Below are positions 1 through 9,591 of a stretch of DNA of 64,000 bases, one piece after another. The number at the start of each line of letters is the position of its first letter. Position 1 is the stretch's first letter. A program made the position numbers and the translations under genes. This DNA is from Geomobilibacter sp964432205 (GTDB lineage: Bacteria; Desulfobacterota; Desulfuromonadia; Geobacterales; DSM-12255): NCBI GenBank assembly GCA_964432205.1, contig CAYSMK010000005.1, positions 62,001 to 126,000 on the forward strand, given 5' to 3'. Under the pieces are notes generated by a model. It was given only the letters and a program-made list of their open reading frames with translations. It ran no database searches and was not told where the DNA came from.

Positions 1-487
1 GCCCTTCGGTGTCCAGCTTCTTCATCCGCGTTTCCACGTTGCCACGGATCACCACCATCTGCAGGTCGGGTCGGGCCTTGAGCAGTTGGGCCTGGCGGCG
101 CAGGGCGCTGGTGCCGACCTTCGCCCCCTTGGGCAGATCGATGAACTTGATCCCTTTGGAGACGACCGCATCCCGCGGGTCTTCGCGTTCGGTGATGCAG
201 TGGAGCCCCAGCCCTTCCGGGAACTCGGTGGGAACATCCTTCATGCTGTGCACGGCGATATCGATCTCGCCACGCAGCATAGCCTCTTCGATCTCCTTGA
301 CGAACAGCCCCTTCCCCCCTACCTGGGCCAGGGGCACATCAAGGATCTTGTCGCCGATGGTCTTGATCTTGACCAGGGTAACTTCCATGTCAGGATAGCG
401 CTTCTCCAGCTCGGACTTGACCCAGTTGGCCTGCCAGAGGGCCAGCTGGCTGGCTCGGGTACCTATTCTCAATTGCTTCATTGCCAT
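1..487 (-). CDS. hemC: Porphobilinogen deaminase (hydroxymethylbilane synthase), 3' end outside the window
   Basis: This enzyme polymerises four porphobilinogens into hydroxymethylbilane in haem and siroheme synthesis. The reverse strand reads MAMKQLRIGTRASQLALWQ, followed by KTIGDKILDVPLAQVGGKG, FVKEIEEAMLRGEIDIAVHS, MKDVPTEFPEGL and GTSALRRQAQL, which are hallmark blocks of the HemC family. Only about 162 N-terminal residues are present; the dipyrromethane-cofactor Cys region lies beyond position 1. ATG at 487 was chosen, with a second in-frame ATG two codons later (position 481). It is the last visible gene of a minus-strand haem operon, downstream of hemA. Confidence 0.95.
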   Translation of the reverse strand, partial: MAMKQLRIGTRASQLALWQANWVKSELEKRYPDMEVTLVKIKTIGDKILDVPLAQVGGKGLFVKEIEEAMLRGEIDIAVHSMKDVPTEFPEGLGLHCITEREDPRDAVVSKGIKFIDLPKGAKVGTSALRRQAQLLKARPDLQMVVIRGNVETRMKKLDTEG

Positions 488-505
488 GTGGTGTATCTCC
501 TTGTT

Positions 506-572
506 AAGGCGCAGGGCGCAGGGCGCGGGGCACAAGAAAAATCTTGCGCCTTGTGCCTTGTGCCTTGTGCCC
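506..572. repeat. Heptamer-type GC-rich repeat forming an imperfect hairpin
   Basis: The hemA-hemC intergenic gap holds short tandem units: GGCGCAG-like copies on the left and CTTGTGC copies (at least three in a row) on the right, separated by an A-rich loop near 536-541. The two arms are partly complementary, so the transcript could fold. Nothing protein-coding is visible here. It may be a slippage-prone repeat or a processing or attenuation element between hemA and hemC. Confidence 0.6.
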
Positions 573-578
573 GATTGT

Positions 579-1883
579 TCACTCTTCCAACTCCCCCAGA
601 TCCTCGCCCCCGGTTTCCCCCAGGTTCAGATCGAACAGGGCGCGCAGTGCATCCACGTAGAGGTCGGTGCGCCCCCCCTGACCGGCCTGTTTCAGGAGGC
701 TGGTAGGGGGGTGGAGCAGCTTGTTCATCATGGCGTTGGTCAGGGCATCCAGCCGTTTCTGCCCCTCCGGGGGAAGGTCCTTCCAGCCGGCAACGGTCTT
801 CTCCAGCTCGGCGCGGCGAATCTCGTCGAACTTGGCCCTTAAAGCCACGATGGTGGGAGTCACTTCCAGGGAGGAGAGCCACTTGAAGAACTGTCCGATC
901 TCCTGGTTGACTATTTCTTCGGCCTTTCTTGCCTCTTCGGCACGCTGCTGGAGGTTGGCGGTCACCACCTCCTGCAGGTCGTCCACGGTATAGAGGTAGA
1001 CGTTTTCCACGTCGTTGACGCCAGGGTCGATGTCCCGCGGGATGGCGATATCGATGAAGAACATCGGCTTCAGTTTGCGGCGGCGCATCACGTCGTCCAG
1101 GTCCTTCGCGCCGATGATGCAGTGTGGGGCGCCGGTGGAGGAGAGGATGATGTCGGCCTTGTGGAGCTGATCGAACAGGTCTTCGAACGGGATGGCCTTT
1201 CCTTCGAACTCCTCGGCCAGCTTTACGGCCCGCTCGAAGGTCCGGTTGGTGACCATCAGCCCACGCACGCCGCTGTTCAGGAAGTGTTTGGCCGCCAGCT
1301 CGCACATCTCGCCGGCACCGATCAGCATGACCGTCTTGTCGGTCAGGTCGTTGAAGATCTTCTTGGCCAGCTCCACGGCGGCAAAGGCAACGGAAACGGC
1401 GGAAGAGGCAATCTTCGTTTCCGTCCGCACCCGCTTGGCCACCGAGAATGCCTTGTGGAGGAACCGATTGAGGATGATGCCGGACGACTTGAATTCGGCA
1501 GCGTAGCCGTAGGCGGTCTTGATCTGGCCGAGGATCTGCGGCTCGCCGACCACCATGGAATCGAGACTGGCGGCAACTCGGAAGACGTGGCGGATCGCCT
1601 CTTCGCCGTGGTGGGTGTAGAGGTGCTGCTCCAGGCTTTCCAGGGGAAAGTTGTGATAGTCGGCCAGGAAGCGCTTGACCCTGGCGATGCCACCGGCGAT
1701 GTCCCGGGTGCAGGCGTAGATCTCGACCCGGTTGCAGGTGGAAACGATGATCGCCTCGGTGACGTCCGGAATCGCCACCAGCTGGCGGAGCGGCTTGTCC
1801 ATCTGGGTCGGGGCGAAGGCGACTTTTTCGCGAATCTGAACCGGGGCTGTTTTGTGGGAAAGCCCCACCACAATGATGTTCAT
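579..1883 (-). CDS. hemA: Glutamyl-tRNA reductase
   Basis: This NADPH-dependent enzyme reduces glutamyl-tRNA to glutamate-1-semialdehyde, the first step of C5-pathway tetrapyrrole synthesis. The 434-residue product begins MNIIVVGLSHKTAPVQIRE and carries STCNRVEIYA with the catalytic Cys near residue 50. It also has the GEPQILGQIK substrate-binding block, a Rossmann segment MLIGAGEMCELAAKHF, and a C-terminal dimerisation helix region. Length matches the family. It lies 18 bp downstream of the HemX-like gene and upstream of hemC on the same strand, a standard haem operon. Confidence 0.97.
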   Translation of the reverse strand: MNIIVVGLSHKTAPVQIREKVAFAPTQMDKPLRQLVAIPDVTEAIIVSTCNRVEIYACTRDIAGGIARVKRFLADYHNFPLESLEQHLYTHHGEEAIRHVFRVAASLDSMVVGEPQILGQIKTAYGYAAEFKSSGIILNRFLHKAFSVAKRVRTETKIASSAVSVAFAAVELAKKIFNDLTDKTVMLIGAGEMCELAAKHFLNSGVRGLMVTNRTFERAVKLAEEFEGKAIPFEDLFDQLHKADIILSSTGAPHCIIGAKDLDDVMRRRKLKPMFFIDIAIPRDIDPGVNDVENVYLYTVDDLQEVVTANLQQRAEEARKAEEIVNQEIGQFFKWLSSLEVTPTIVALRAKFDEIRRAELEKTVAGWKDLPPEGQKRLDALTNAMMNKLLHPPTSLLKQAGQGGRTDLYVDALRALFDLNLGETGGEDLGELEE

Positions 1884-1901
1884 CTCTGCGCGGCCTCTTC
1901 T

Positions 1902-2717
1902 CTATTTGTAACTGTGCAGCCCCGGCATGAGCAGGTTGACGCCGAGGAAGGTGAATAACATGACAAAGAATCCGATGATGGACAGGATTGCCGCTTTGCG
2001 CCCCCGCCAGCCGGTGGTAAGACGGCCGTGCAGCAGGGCGGCATAGACGAACCAGGTGATCAGCGACCAGGTTTCCTTCGGGTCCCAACTCCAGTAGGTG
2101 CCCCAGGCGGTTTCCGCCCAGATCGCGCCGGAGATGATGGCGATGGTCAGGAGCGGAAAGCCCAGGGTCAGGCAGCGATAGTTGATGTCGTCAAGGGTGT
2201 TCAGCGACGGCAGCCGCTGGAAGAGCCCTCCCAGCTTTTTCCGCTTCAGAAACCGCTCCTGGATCAGGTACATGACCGCGGCGCCGAAGGCCACGGCAAA
2301 GCTGGCGTAGCCGACAAAGGCCACCACGGTGTGGACTGCCAGCCACTTGCTCTTCAGGGCCGGATTGAGCGGAGTTATCCCCATCGGGAAGAGGGTGGAG
2401 ACCAGCAGCAGTATCAGCGCCAGCGGGGTGACAAATGAGCCGAGGATAAGGAGCTTGAACTTGCGCTCGAAGAAGATGAATACCCCGACCACGGAGAGAC
2501 TGAAGAACGACAGGGATTCATGCAGGTTGGTGATGGGGGTATGGCCGTCCTGGAAATAGCGCAGCAGGGTGAAGGCGGCGTGCAGAACGAACCCGGCGGT
2601 GATCAGCCAGCGGGAGGCAGTGCCGATGGCCGGTCGCGGTTTGACGAGGTAGACCAGGTAACAGACGGTCGCGGCGAAATAGAGCAGAAGCGTGACGTAG
2701 AACATCAGGGCATTCAT
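1902..2717 (-). CDS. HemX/CcsA-family membrane protein (cytochrome c assembly type)
   Basis: The 271-residue integral membrane protein has about eight predicted hydrophobic spans. It carries the tryptophan-rich WGTYWSWDPKETWSLITWF motif of the haem-handling CcsA/CcmC/HemX superfamily near its C-terminal third. HemX-type members sit next to hemA and modulate haem synthesis; CcsA-type members deliver haem for cytochrome c maturation. The ATG start overlaps the TGA of the upstream siroheme gene by 4 bp (2714-2717), which implies translational coupling. Family membership is clear; which of the two roles applies is inference, with the neighbourhood favouring HemX. Confidence 0.88.
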   Translation of the reverse strand: MNALMFYVTLLLYFAATVCYLVYLVKPRPAIGTASRWLITAGFVLHAAFTLLRYFQDGHTPITNLHESLSFFSLSVVGVFIFFERKFKLLILGSFVTPLALILLLVSTLFPMGITPLNPALKSKWLAVHTVVAFVGYASFAVAFGAAVMYLIQERFLKRKKLGGLFQRLPSLNTLDDINYRCLTLGFPLLTIAIISGAIWAETAWGTYWSWDPKETWSLITWFVYAALLHGRLTTGWRGRKAAILSIIGFFVMLFTFLGVNLLMPGLHSYK

Positions 2718-3388
2718 GGGTTATCCTTTTCGGGTACTCCCAGGGTGGATAGGGTGAAACCAGGCCCACAGAGCGTCGCCAGGAGCTGATCGATCTCGGC
2801 ATAGGCCCGGTTACGGAACAGATGCGGCAGATCGGCGTCCGCCAACTCCTTTAAAATCCGCTTATTGTACGCGCTGGCCTTGTTGGCCGTCAACAGCTTT
2901 TCACGCACTGCCCTGAGAAGCTCGACCGTCTCCTCATAGGCGGGATCGAAACCGGTCTCCAGCTCCCGACGAATCCTGGCGGCCAGGGCCGGCGCCGCCC
3001 CCCCGGTACCGACGGCAATGGTGAGATCGCCCCGGGCAACCACCGCCGGGGTGGTGAAATCACCGCGGCCCGGCTCCGTACAGACCTCTACCAGAATGCC
3101 GGCACGGTGGGCCTCATCGGCGACGGCCCGGTTCACTGCCGGCTGGTCTGTTGCGGCATAGGCAAGGAACGCCCCGGCCAGGTCCCCCCGCTCATAGGTC
3201 CGCGCCAGGTGGCGAACCTTGCCGGCAGTGGCAAGTTCCTGCAATACCGGCGCCACTTCAGGCGCGATGATGGTCACGCTGGCACCGCTGGCTCTGAGGA
3301 TGAGACACTTGCGACTGGCCACCACCCCCCCGCCGACGATGACAACCGTCCTTCCCCGTACATCCAGATTGATCGGCAGATAGCGCAT
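2714..3388 (-). CDS. Precorrin-2 dehydrogenase / sirohydrochlorin ferrochelatase (Met8/CysG N-terminal type)
   Basis: This NAD-dependent enzyme oxidises precorrin-2 toward sirohydrochlorin and siroheme. The 224-residue product starts MRYLPINLDVRGRTVVIVGG, with a GGGVVASRK dinucleotide-binding loop. It continues with AATDQPAVNRAVADEAH and GDFTTPAVVARGDLTIAVGT, all typical of the SirC/CysG-B fold. The open frame extends further upstream, but that part only mirrors the divergent thioredoxin gene, so ATG 3388 is preferred. It is the first gene of the haem operon. Confidence 0.92.
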   Translation of the reverse strand: MRYLPINLDVRGRTVVIVGGGVVASRKCLILRASGASVTIIAPEVAPVLQELATAGKVRHLARTYERGDLAGAFLAYAATDQPAVNRAVADEAHRAGILVEVCTEPGRGDFTTPAVVARGDLTIAVGTGGAAPALAARIRRELETGFDPAYEETVELLRAVREKLLTANKASAYNKRILKELADADLPHLFRNRAYAEIDQLLATLCGPGFTLSTLGVPEKDNP

Positions 3389-3453
3389 TGGGTACGTTAT
3401 GCCGCTATCCGTGACGGCTGTCAAGGGGAGGTACCGAGCGGCTGTTTTGCGCC

Positions 3454-3481
3454 TTGATTTTTTCACCCGCTTGGCTATAGT
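3454..3481 (+). promoter_or_regulatory. Sigma-70 promoter of trxA
   Basis: TTGATT at 3454-3459 and TATAGT at 3476-3481 are separated by 16 bp and lie 36 bp before the trxA start codon. A good ribosome site (AAAAGGAG, 3503-3510) follows. The spacing and hexamers match the housekeeping consensus well. Confidence 0.7.
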
Positions 3482-3517
3482 TGCAAGATCAACCGCACAA
3501 TGAAAAGGAGACACGAC

Positions 3518-3847
3518 ATGGCAAGTGAAAAGGTGCACACCTTTACCGACAATACGTTCGATTCCGACGTTCTCAAGGCCGACACCCCGGTGCTGGTCGA
3601 TTTCTGGGCTACCTGGTGTGCCCCGTGCAAGATGCTCGCCCCGACCATCGACGCCATTGCCGATGAGTTCGAAGGCCAGGTGAAAGTCGGCAAGGTAAAC
3701 GTCGATGAAAACCCGGGGACACCCGGCACCTACGGTGTTCGCGGCATTCCCACGGTGATCCTCTTCAAGGGGGGCAAGGTAGTCGACCAGATCGTCGGCA
3801 ACGTTCCCAAGTCTCAACTGGAAGCACTGCTCAAGAAGGCCCTCTGA
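3518..3847 (+). CDS. trxA: Thioredoxin
   Basis: This is a cytosolic dithiol-disulfide reductase of 109 residues. It contains VLVDFWATWCAPCKMLAPT, with the WC-A-P-C active site (Ala replaces the more common Gly), and the cis-proline segment GIPTVILFKGG. ATG 3518 follows AAAAGGAG; an upstream in-frame ATG at 3500 sits inside the leader and is less likely. The next gene, 5 bp downstream, is a secreted thioredoxin-fold protein, so this is a two-gene redox operon ending in the hairpin at 4379-4408. Confidence 0.97.
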   Translation: MASEKVHTFTDNTFDSDVLKADTPVLVDFWATWCAPCKMLAPTIDAIADEFEGQVKVGKVNVDENPGTPGTYGVRGIPTVILFKGGKVVDQIVGNVPKSQLEALLKKAL

Positions 3848-3852
3848 TCCTG

Positions 3853-4365
3853 ATGGCACAACGGACGCTGCACACAACGATGACGATCTTGCTGGCAGCG
3901 GCACTCCTCTTTGGAAGCGACGTGCCGGCAGCAGCCATACTCCAGAAGGGCCAGCCTGCACCGCCGCTGCAAGGGACCACCATGTCCGGAGAACGTGTGT
4001 CACTGGCCACCTATCGTGGCCAGGTGCTCGTTGTGGATTTTTTTGCCACCTGGTGCGGTCCCTGCAAGGAAGTGGTCCCGCACCTGGTATCTCTCAAGGA
4101 GAAATACGGCCGGCAGGGTGCCCAGATCCTGGGGTTGGCGGTTGACGACACGCCGAAGGCGTTACGGGAATTCATCAGTGCCAAGCGGATCAACTACCCG
4201 GTGGCCCAGTCCAATGAAGATCTGGAGACCGAATACGGCATCCGTTCCCTGCCGACACTCTTTGTCATCAACAAGAAGGGGGTCGTTGTCGGCCGGTTTC
4301 AGGGGATATCCGAGCAGACGTTGCGGCAGGTGGACGAATTGATCAAAAAATCACTGGCGGAATAA
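3853..4365 (+). CDS. TlpA-like periplasmic thiol-disulfide oxidoreductase
   Basis: The 170-residue protein has an N-terminal signal segment (LLAAALLFGSDVPAAA). The AhpC-TSA/redoxin domain contains VVDFFATWCGPCKEVVPHLV (active site WCGPC) and the cis-Pro block RSLPTLFVINKKG. Families of this type reduce apocytochrome cysteines or other envelope disulfides, which fits a cytochrome-rich genome. It is encoded immediately after trxA and probably co-transcribed. The exact substrate cannot be told from sequence. Confidence 0.9.
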   Translation: MAQRTLHTTMTILLAAALLFGSDVPAAAILQKGQPAPPLQGTTMSGERVSLATYRGQVLVVDFFATWCGPCKEVVPHLVSLKEKYGRQGAQILGLAVDDTPKALREFISAKRINYPVAQSNEDLETEYGIRSLPTLFVINKKGVVVGRFQGISEQTLRQVDELIKKSLAE

Positions 4366-4378
4366 CCGCCCGGAGAGC

Positions 4379-4408
4379 AAAACGGCGACCCACAGGGATC
4401 GCCGTTTT
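4379..4408 (+). terminator. Rho-independent terminator after the thioredoxin pair
   Basis: AAAACGGCGA and its complement TCGCCGTTTT flank a short loop, 13 bp after the TlpA-like stop codon. The 3' arm ends in a T-tract. Confidence 0.85.
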
Positions 4409-4427
4409 CTGTTTCACCAGCAACAAG

Positions 4428-4459
4428 AAGGGGAGGCGCCGCAAGGCCCCTCCCCTTTT
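4428..4459 (-). terminator. Hairpin terminator after groEL (possibly bidirectional)
   Basis: AAGGGGAGG pairs with CCTCCCCTT around a GC-rich loop, lying 26 bp beyond the groEL stop. Pyrimidine-rich tails are present on both strands, so it could also back up the forward terminator. Confidence 0.65.
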
Positions 4460-4484
4460 GATTTGTCCACTGTGTGGGCAGTTC

Positions 4485-6128
<1,644 letters not shown>

Positions 6129-6248
6129 GTCTTTCTTTCCTCCTGTATTTGTACGATTAATCGCTTGTCAGCGTTTTTCCAGTGATCGGTTAAGCGAACC
6201 AGACCGGAGATCGGAACGCAGTTCCCGGCTCCGCTACCCTGTCCTCGC

Positions 6249-6536
6249 TTACTCGATGATCCCGAGGATGTCGTCCTCACGCATGATGAGGAGCTCCTCG
6301 CCATCGATCTTGATCTCGGTGCCGGCATACTTGACGAAGAGCACCTTATCGCCAGCCTTTACATCAATGGGGAGAATCTTGCCGTCCTCGGTCTTCTTGC
6401 CGTTCCCGACAGCTATGACTTCACCACGCTGCGGCTTTTCCTTGGCAGTCTCGGGGATGAAGATACCCCCCGCGGTTTTGCTCTCCTCTTCAAGCCTCTT
6501 GACGATGATGCGGTCCTGCAATGGTCTGAGTGACAT
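6249..6536 (-). CDS. groS: Co-chaperonin GroES (10 kDa)
   Basis: This 95-residue heptameric lid of GroEL starts MSLRPLQDRIIVKRLEEE. It carries the mobile-loop segment SKTAGGIFIPETAKEKPQ and the GDKVLFVKYAGTEIK block. It is the first gene of the operon, with CIRCE and a sigma-70 promoter upstream and groEL downstream. Confidence 0.99.
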   Translation of the reverse strand: MSLRPLQDRIIVKRLEEESKTAGGIFIPETAKEKPQRGEVIAVGNGKKTEDGKILPIDVKAGDKVLFVKYAGTEIKIDGEELLIMREDDILGIIE

Positions 6537-6587
6537 GCTTCTGATCTCCTTTCCCTTGATTGAATTGATGGATTTGCGAGAAAAAAA

Positions 6588-6614
6588 TTAGCACTCACAA
6601 CTGTTGAGTGCTAA
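6588..6614 (-). promoter_or_regulatory. CIRCE operator (HrcA binding site)
   Basis: TTAGCACTC, a 9-base spacer and GAGTGCTAA form a perfect match to the CIRCE consensus. It lies between the groES promoter and the groES start, so heat-shock control by the HrcA repressor is expected. Confidence 0.96.
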
Positions 6615-6624
6615 TCACGGTGAC

Positions 6625-6653
6625 AATATAAACAGGGCTTGGACAAAAATCAA
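6625..6653 (-). promoter_or_regulatory. Sigma-70 promoter of groES-groEL
   Basis: On the minus strand, TTGATT (6653-6648) and TATATT (6630-6625) are exactly 17 bp apart. The -10 element lies about 10 bp upstream of CIRCE, so HrcA would cover the transcription start. Confidence 0.8.
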
Positions 6654-6692
6654 GGGCGTAAGCAAAAAAAATTGTAAAACGACATTGGGGGG

Positions 6693-7277
6693 TTACGGGG
6701 AGGGGGCTGGCGCTCTGCTCTTCAGCACATTGAGAATCTGAGCGGCCATCTCCCGGGAGAGGCGCATGGCTAGACGGCTCCGCTCCGTCGTGAGAGTGGA
6801 GCGATCGTGTTCGAAGAAACTGCTCATGGGGATTTCAGCCTCGAACAGCTGTTCCTGTGTCCCGGCTTTCAGCACCCTGACCCTGGCCTTGACCTGGAGT
6901 TCGGTGGAACAGCAACCGGAGTTCTCAATATAGCTCCAGAGTTCGCCGGCAACATACAGATGGTCCGGAGGAAGTGACTTGGTCACCTCCTGCAGATCGT
7001 CCTTGATGATCGAAAACCATTTGATAGAGGTTTGGGCGCTGTTATCGTTGAGGATATCGACACAGTTGTCAAAGACTGCCGTGGAAAATGTCTCGGGAAC
7101 CAGGGTGCCGGCAAAGGGGAGGATTGGCAGCACTTCCTGCGTAGCCGGAACGGTAAAGGATCTGGCAACCAGCACCCTATTCTCGCCGGCGCAGCCGACG
7201 ACCAGGAGCAGGGAGACTAAGGCAAGCAACAAAACTGCCGTTCTTCTAAGACTGACGCGTTTACCCGGGATCACCAT
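6693..7277 (-). CDS. Putative lipoprotein of unknown function
   Basis: The 194-residue product has an N-terminal signal ending in a lipobox-like LLLVVGC (Cys near residue 28), so a lipid anchor is predicted. The mature part contains VFDNCVDILNDN and a CC pair (SGCCSTELQVKARVRVLKAG), resembling secreted beta-sandwich LptE/LPS-assembly-like proteins only vaguely. I do not recognise the family. ATG 7277 overlaps the end of the upstream DUF507 gene (7271-7543), so the two are probably co-translated. Confidence 0.75.
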   Translation of the reverse strand: MVIPGKRVSLRRTAVLLLALVSLLLVVGCAGENRVLVARSFTVPATQEVLPILPFAGTLVPETFSTAVFDNCVDILNDNSAQTSIKWFSIIKDDLQEVTKSLPPDHLYVAGELWSYIENSGCCSTELQVKARVRVLKAGTQEQLFEAEIPMSSFFEHDRSTLTTERSRLAMRLSREMAAQILNVLKSRAPAPSP

Positions 7278-7543
7278 TTCCGTTTTGCAGCCTCTTCCTG
7301 ATAAAATTTCCGGTATAGAATCTCCCATTCCCTGCTTCCCGGCACCTTGGCCTGGGAGTAGGAGGCAAGTTTCTTGCGCACTGCCTCGTCGATCTCCTCG
7401 GAAACCGCGAAAAAGGCGGTTATCGAGTCCTTGACCCGGTTGAGGGCGCGGGGCTCGTCGCTGAAATCGGCAAGATCGTCGCGCCAGAGCTTCTCCATGA
7501 CCCGATGGGCCAGATGGGAAATACGGTCTTCGGAGATATGCAT
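7271..7543 (-). CDS. DUF507 family protein, copy 2
   Basis: The 90-residue protein begins MHISEDRISHLAHRVMEKLW and ends EWEILYRKFYQEEAAKRKW, the pattern of the small helical DUF507 family of unknown function. The second half (AVRKKLASYSQ...PGSREWEIL) is the more conserved part. It follows a paralogue (7586-7870) by about 40 bp on the same strand, and pairs of DUF507 genes are typical of this lineage. Confidence 0.85.
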   Translation of the reverse strand: MHISEDRISHLAHRVMEKLWRDDLADFSDEPRALNRVKDSITAFFAVSEEIDEAVRKKLASYSQAKVPGSREWEILYRKFYQEEAAKRKW

Positions 7544-7585
7544 GAGTATCCTGCCAACAGTGGATTGACAAACGGAACGTTTGGT

Positions 7586-7870
7586 TCAGAGGACGATCTT
7601 GCGATCCTTGGCCAACTTTTCCTTGATCATCCTGAGCATCTTGTGGCGGTCAATACCGGCCCCGCCCCCCATGGCGGCAAGGCTCTGTTCCAGAAGGCGT
7701 TCGGCATCCCGCTCCAGCGTCTCTTCGGTCTTCTGATCCGCAGCAAGTGCCTCCCTGATGGCCTGCACGAGTCGGCCCCGCTCCTTTTTCACCGTGACCA
7801 GCTTGGCTGCCAGCAGGTCATCGAGAATTTTTTCGGCAAGGCGGATTATCTGGTCGTCTTTAAGGTGCAC
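7586..7870 (-). CDS. DUF507 family protein, copy 1
   Basis: The product of about 94 residues starts at GTG 7870 (VHLKDDQIIRLAEKILDDLL) after a GGGGAGAA ribosome site. Longer open sequence upstream has no family resemblance. The body (AIREALAADQKTEETLERDA...LRMIKEKLAKDRKIVL) is helical and similar in layout to the neighbouring DUF507 protein. It is first in a three-gene minus-strand set with its paralogue and a lipoprotein. Function is unknown. Confidence 0.8.
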   Translation of the reverse strand: MHLKDDQIIRLAEKILDDLLAAKLVTVKKERGRLVQAIREALAADQKTEETLERDAERLLEQSLAAMGGGAGIDRHKMLRMIKEKLAKDRKIVL

Positions 7871-8011
7871 GAGGCATTCTCCCCGGTAGATCGCTGTGGT
7901 GTCCCATTGTACCTTAATGGCTCGGTTTTGCAAGACCGTTTCCCTGCCTGGCTGTTGACCCGCCGGCCTTTGACTGGTAAGGTATGGCAAGACATGCAAC
8001 CGGGAGGGGCC

Positions 8012-9025
8012 ATGCTCATCGTCATGCACCACAAAGCAGGAACCAAGCAGATCGAGGCAGTCACCAAGGCGGTGACAGCCCTGGGATTAACCGCTGCCCC
8101 CATACCCGGGAGCGAGCGCACCGCCATTGGCGTCCTGGGAAACAAGGGATACGTAGACGACGCCACCATACGCGATCTCCCCGGCGTCCAGGAAGTCATC
8201 CATGTATCCAAGCCATACAAGTTGGTCTCACGGGATTTCCATCCGCGGCCGACCATCGTCCGGGTCGGTGGGGTGGAAATCGGCGAAGGCCGTCGACCCG
8301 TGGTGGCTGCAGGCCCCTGCGCGGTGGAAAGCGAGGAGCAGATCCTCAAAACCGCCCGTGCCGTAAAAAAAGCCGGGGCAGACCTCCTGCGGGGCGGAGC
8401 GTTCAAACCACGCACCGGGCCCCACACCTTCCAGGGGCTTCGGGAAGAAGGGCTCAAGCTCCTGACCATGGCCGGCAGAGAAACCGGGCTCCCCATTGTT
8501 ACCGAGGTGATGAGCCCCGACACCGTTGGCCTGGTGGCCGAACATGCCGACCTCCTCCAGGTCGGCGCCCGCAACATGCAGAATTTCGACCTGCTGCGGG
8601 AAGTAGGCCGCGCGAAAAAACCGGTTCTTCTCAAGCGCGGCATGAGTGCTACCCTGGAAGAGTTTCTCGCTGCCGCGGAGTACATCCTGGCCGAAGGAAA
8701 TCACCAGGTCATCCTCTGCGAACGCGGCATCCGAACCTTCGAAACGGCCACCCGCAACACGCTGGACCTGGCCATTGTGCCACTGGCCAAGGAGCTGTCC
8801 CACCTTCCGATCATGGTGGACCCTTCCCACGCCACCGGCAAACGGAGCCTGGTCTCTCCCATGGCCAAGGCATCGCTGATTGCCGGTGCCCACGGCGTCC
8901 TCGTCGAGGTACATCCGGAACCGGAAAAGGCCCTGTCGGACGGTCCGCAGTCGCTCACGTTCCAGGGATTTGCCCATCTCATGGATGAAATAGCCAGAAT
9001 CAAGGAATTTCTCGGATCAGCTTAA
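8012..9025 (+). CDS. aroF: 3-Deoxy-7-phosphoheptulonate (DAHP) synthase with N-terminal regulatory domain
   Basis: This enzyme condenses phosphoenolpyruvate with erythrose-4-phosphate, the entry step to aromatic amino acids. ATG 8012 follows GGGAGGGG. Residues 1-70 form a ferredoxin-like regulatory domain (MLIVMHHKAGTKQIEAVTKA). The TIM barrel carries AGPCAVESEEQ, RGGAFKPRTGPHTFQGL and DPSHATGKRSL, with metal and substrate ligands of the type I-beta class. It has 337 residues, the usual length. A 6S RNA gene follows in the same orientation from its own promoter. Confidence 0.96.
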   Translation: MLIVMHHKAGTKQIEAVTKAVTALGLTAAPIPGSERTAIGVLGNKGYVDDATIRDLPGVQEVIHVSKPYKLVSRDFHPRPTIVRVGGVEIGEGRRPVVAAGPCAVESEEQILKTARAVKKAGADLLRGGAFKPRTGPHTFQGLREEGLKLLTMAGRETGLPIVTEVMSPDTVGLVAEHADLLQVGARNMQNFDLLREVGRAKKPVLLKRGMSATLEEFLAAAEYILAEGNHQVILCERGIRTFETATRNTLDLAIVPLAKELSHLPIMVDPSHATGKRSLVSPMAKASLIAGAHGVLVEVHPEPEKALSDGPQSLTFQGFAHLMDEIARIKEFLGSA

Positions 9026-9036
9026 CGAAAAAGCCC

Positions 9037-9065
9037 TTGATTTCCCCCGGAGCGGGGAATAGTAT
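9037..9065 (+). promoter_or_regulatory. Promoter of the 6S RNA gene
   Basis: TTGATT (9037-9042) and TAGTAT (9060-9065) are 17 bp apart, placing the start near 9072, just before the 5' arm of the predicted RNA stem. Confidence 0.65.
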
Positions 9066-9071
9066 AAGCAA

Positions 9072-9264
9072 CAGTTAAAGATCTCTCTGCTGTACTCGTG
9101 AGGCTGCTGAACCCAGGCGGAACATTTACAAAAAAGGAAACCTTTTCCAGTCGTGGTGTGCTGCCCCAGTACGCGGGATTTGCCTGAAGCGGCTTAAAGG
9201 TTTCCACCTAGTAGGGAACTCGCTGAGAGGTCCTTGAGCCCACGGTACAGCGGAGAGATTGGGG
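9072..9264 (+). ncRNA. ssrS: 6S RNA (RNA polymerase-binding regulatory RNA)
   Basis: The ends form a long closing stem: AGATCTCTCTGCTGTA (from 9079) pairs with TACAGCGGAGAGATT (9246-9260). The middle is an extended, interrupted helix, the architecture of 6S RNA, which mimics an open promoter and sequesters the sigma-70 holoenzyme in stationary phase. The length of about 190 nt matches. It has its own promoter and a strong terminator. The call rests on architecture rather than a covariance-model search. Confidence 0.8.
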
Positions 9265-9270
9265 ATACAT

Positions 9271-9306
9271 AAAAAGAGAGACCGGCAAATGTCGGTCTCT
9301 CTTTTT
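9271..9306 (+). terminator. Strong terminator after the 6S RNA
   Basis: AAAAAGAGAGACCG and its full complement CGGTCTCTCTTTTT flank an 8-base loop. The A-start and T-end make it usable from either strand, so it may also serve the convergent gene at 9328. Confidence 0.92.
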
Positions 9307-9327
9307 ATGCGCCGGTTGTGAGGACGT

Positions 9328-9591
9328 TCAGAAAGATGGCTTCGCGACGATGTCCCTGGCGGATAGCAGCTCGTTTTTCAACGCTTCGCCGTCCTTCACG
9401 AGCTTGCGGGCTCGCCATTCGTTGCGGGCATAAGGAGAAAGCAGGTTTAGCGCATGGGCTATCTTTTGGCTGGTTAGCACCCGCTCCCGATAGTCATCAA
9501 GAAAGCCGGCCTCAAGCTCCTTCTTAACGCTGGCAAACTCGTTTTCGAAATAGACAATTACCTTGTCGAATAAGGATTCTTCCAAAGACAT
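9328..9591 (-). CDS. Small hypothetical protein
   Basis: The 87-residue charged, helical protein begins MSLEESLFDKVIVYFENEFA and continues LEAGFLDDYRERVLTSQKIA. It has no signal peptide, membrane span or cysteine. I do not recognise the family. It converges on the 6S RNA terminator. The 216 bp between its start and the tRNA gene contain no other feature I can support. Confidence 0.65.
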   Translation of the reverse strand: MSLEESLFDKVIVYFENEFASVKKELEAGFLDDYRERVLTSQKIAHALNLLSPYARNEWRARKLVKDGEALKNELLSARDIVAKPSF

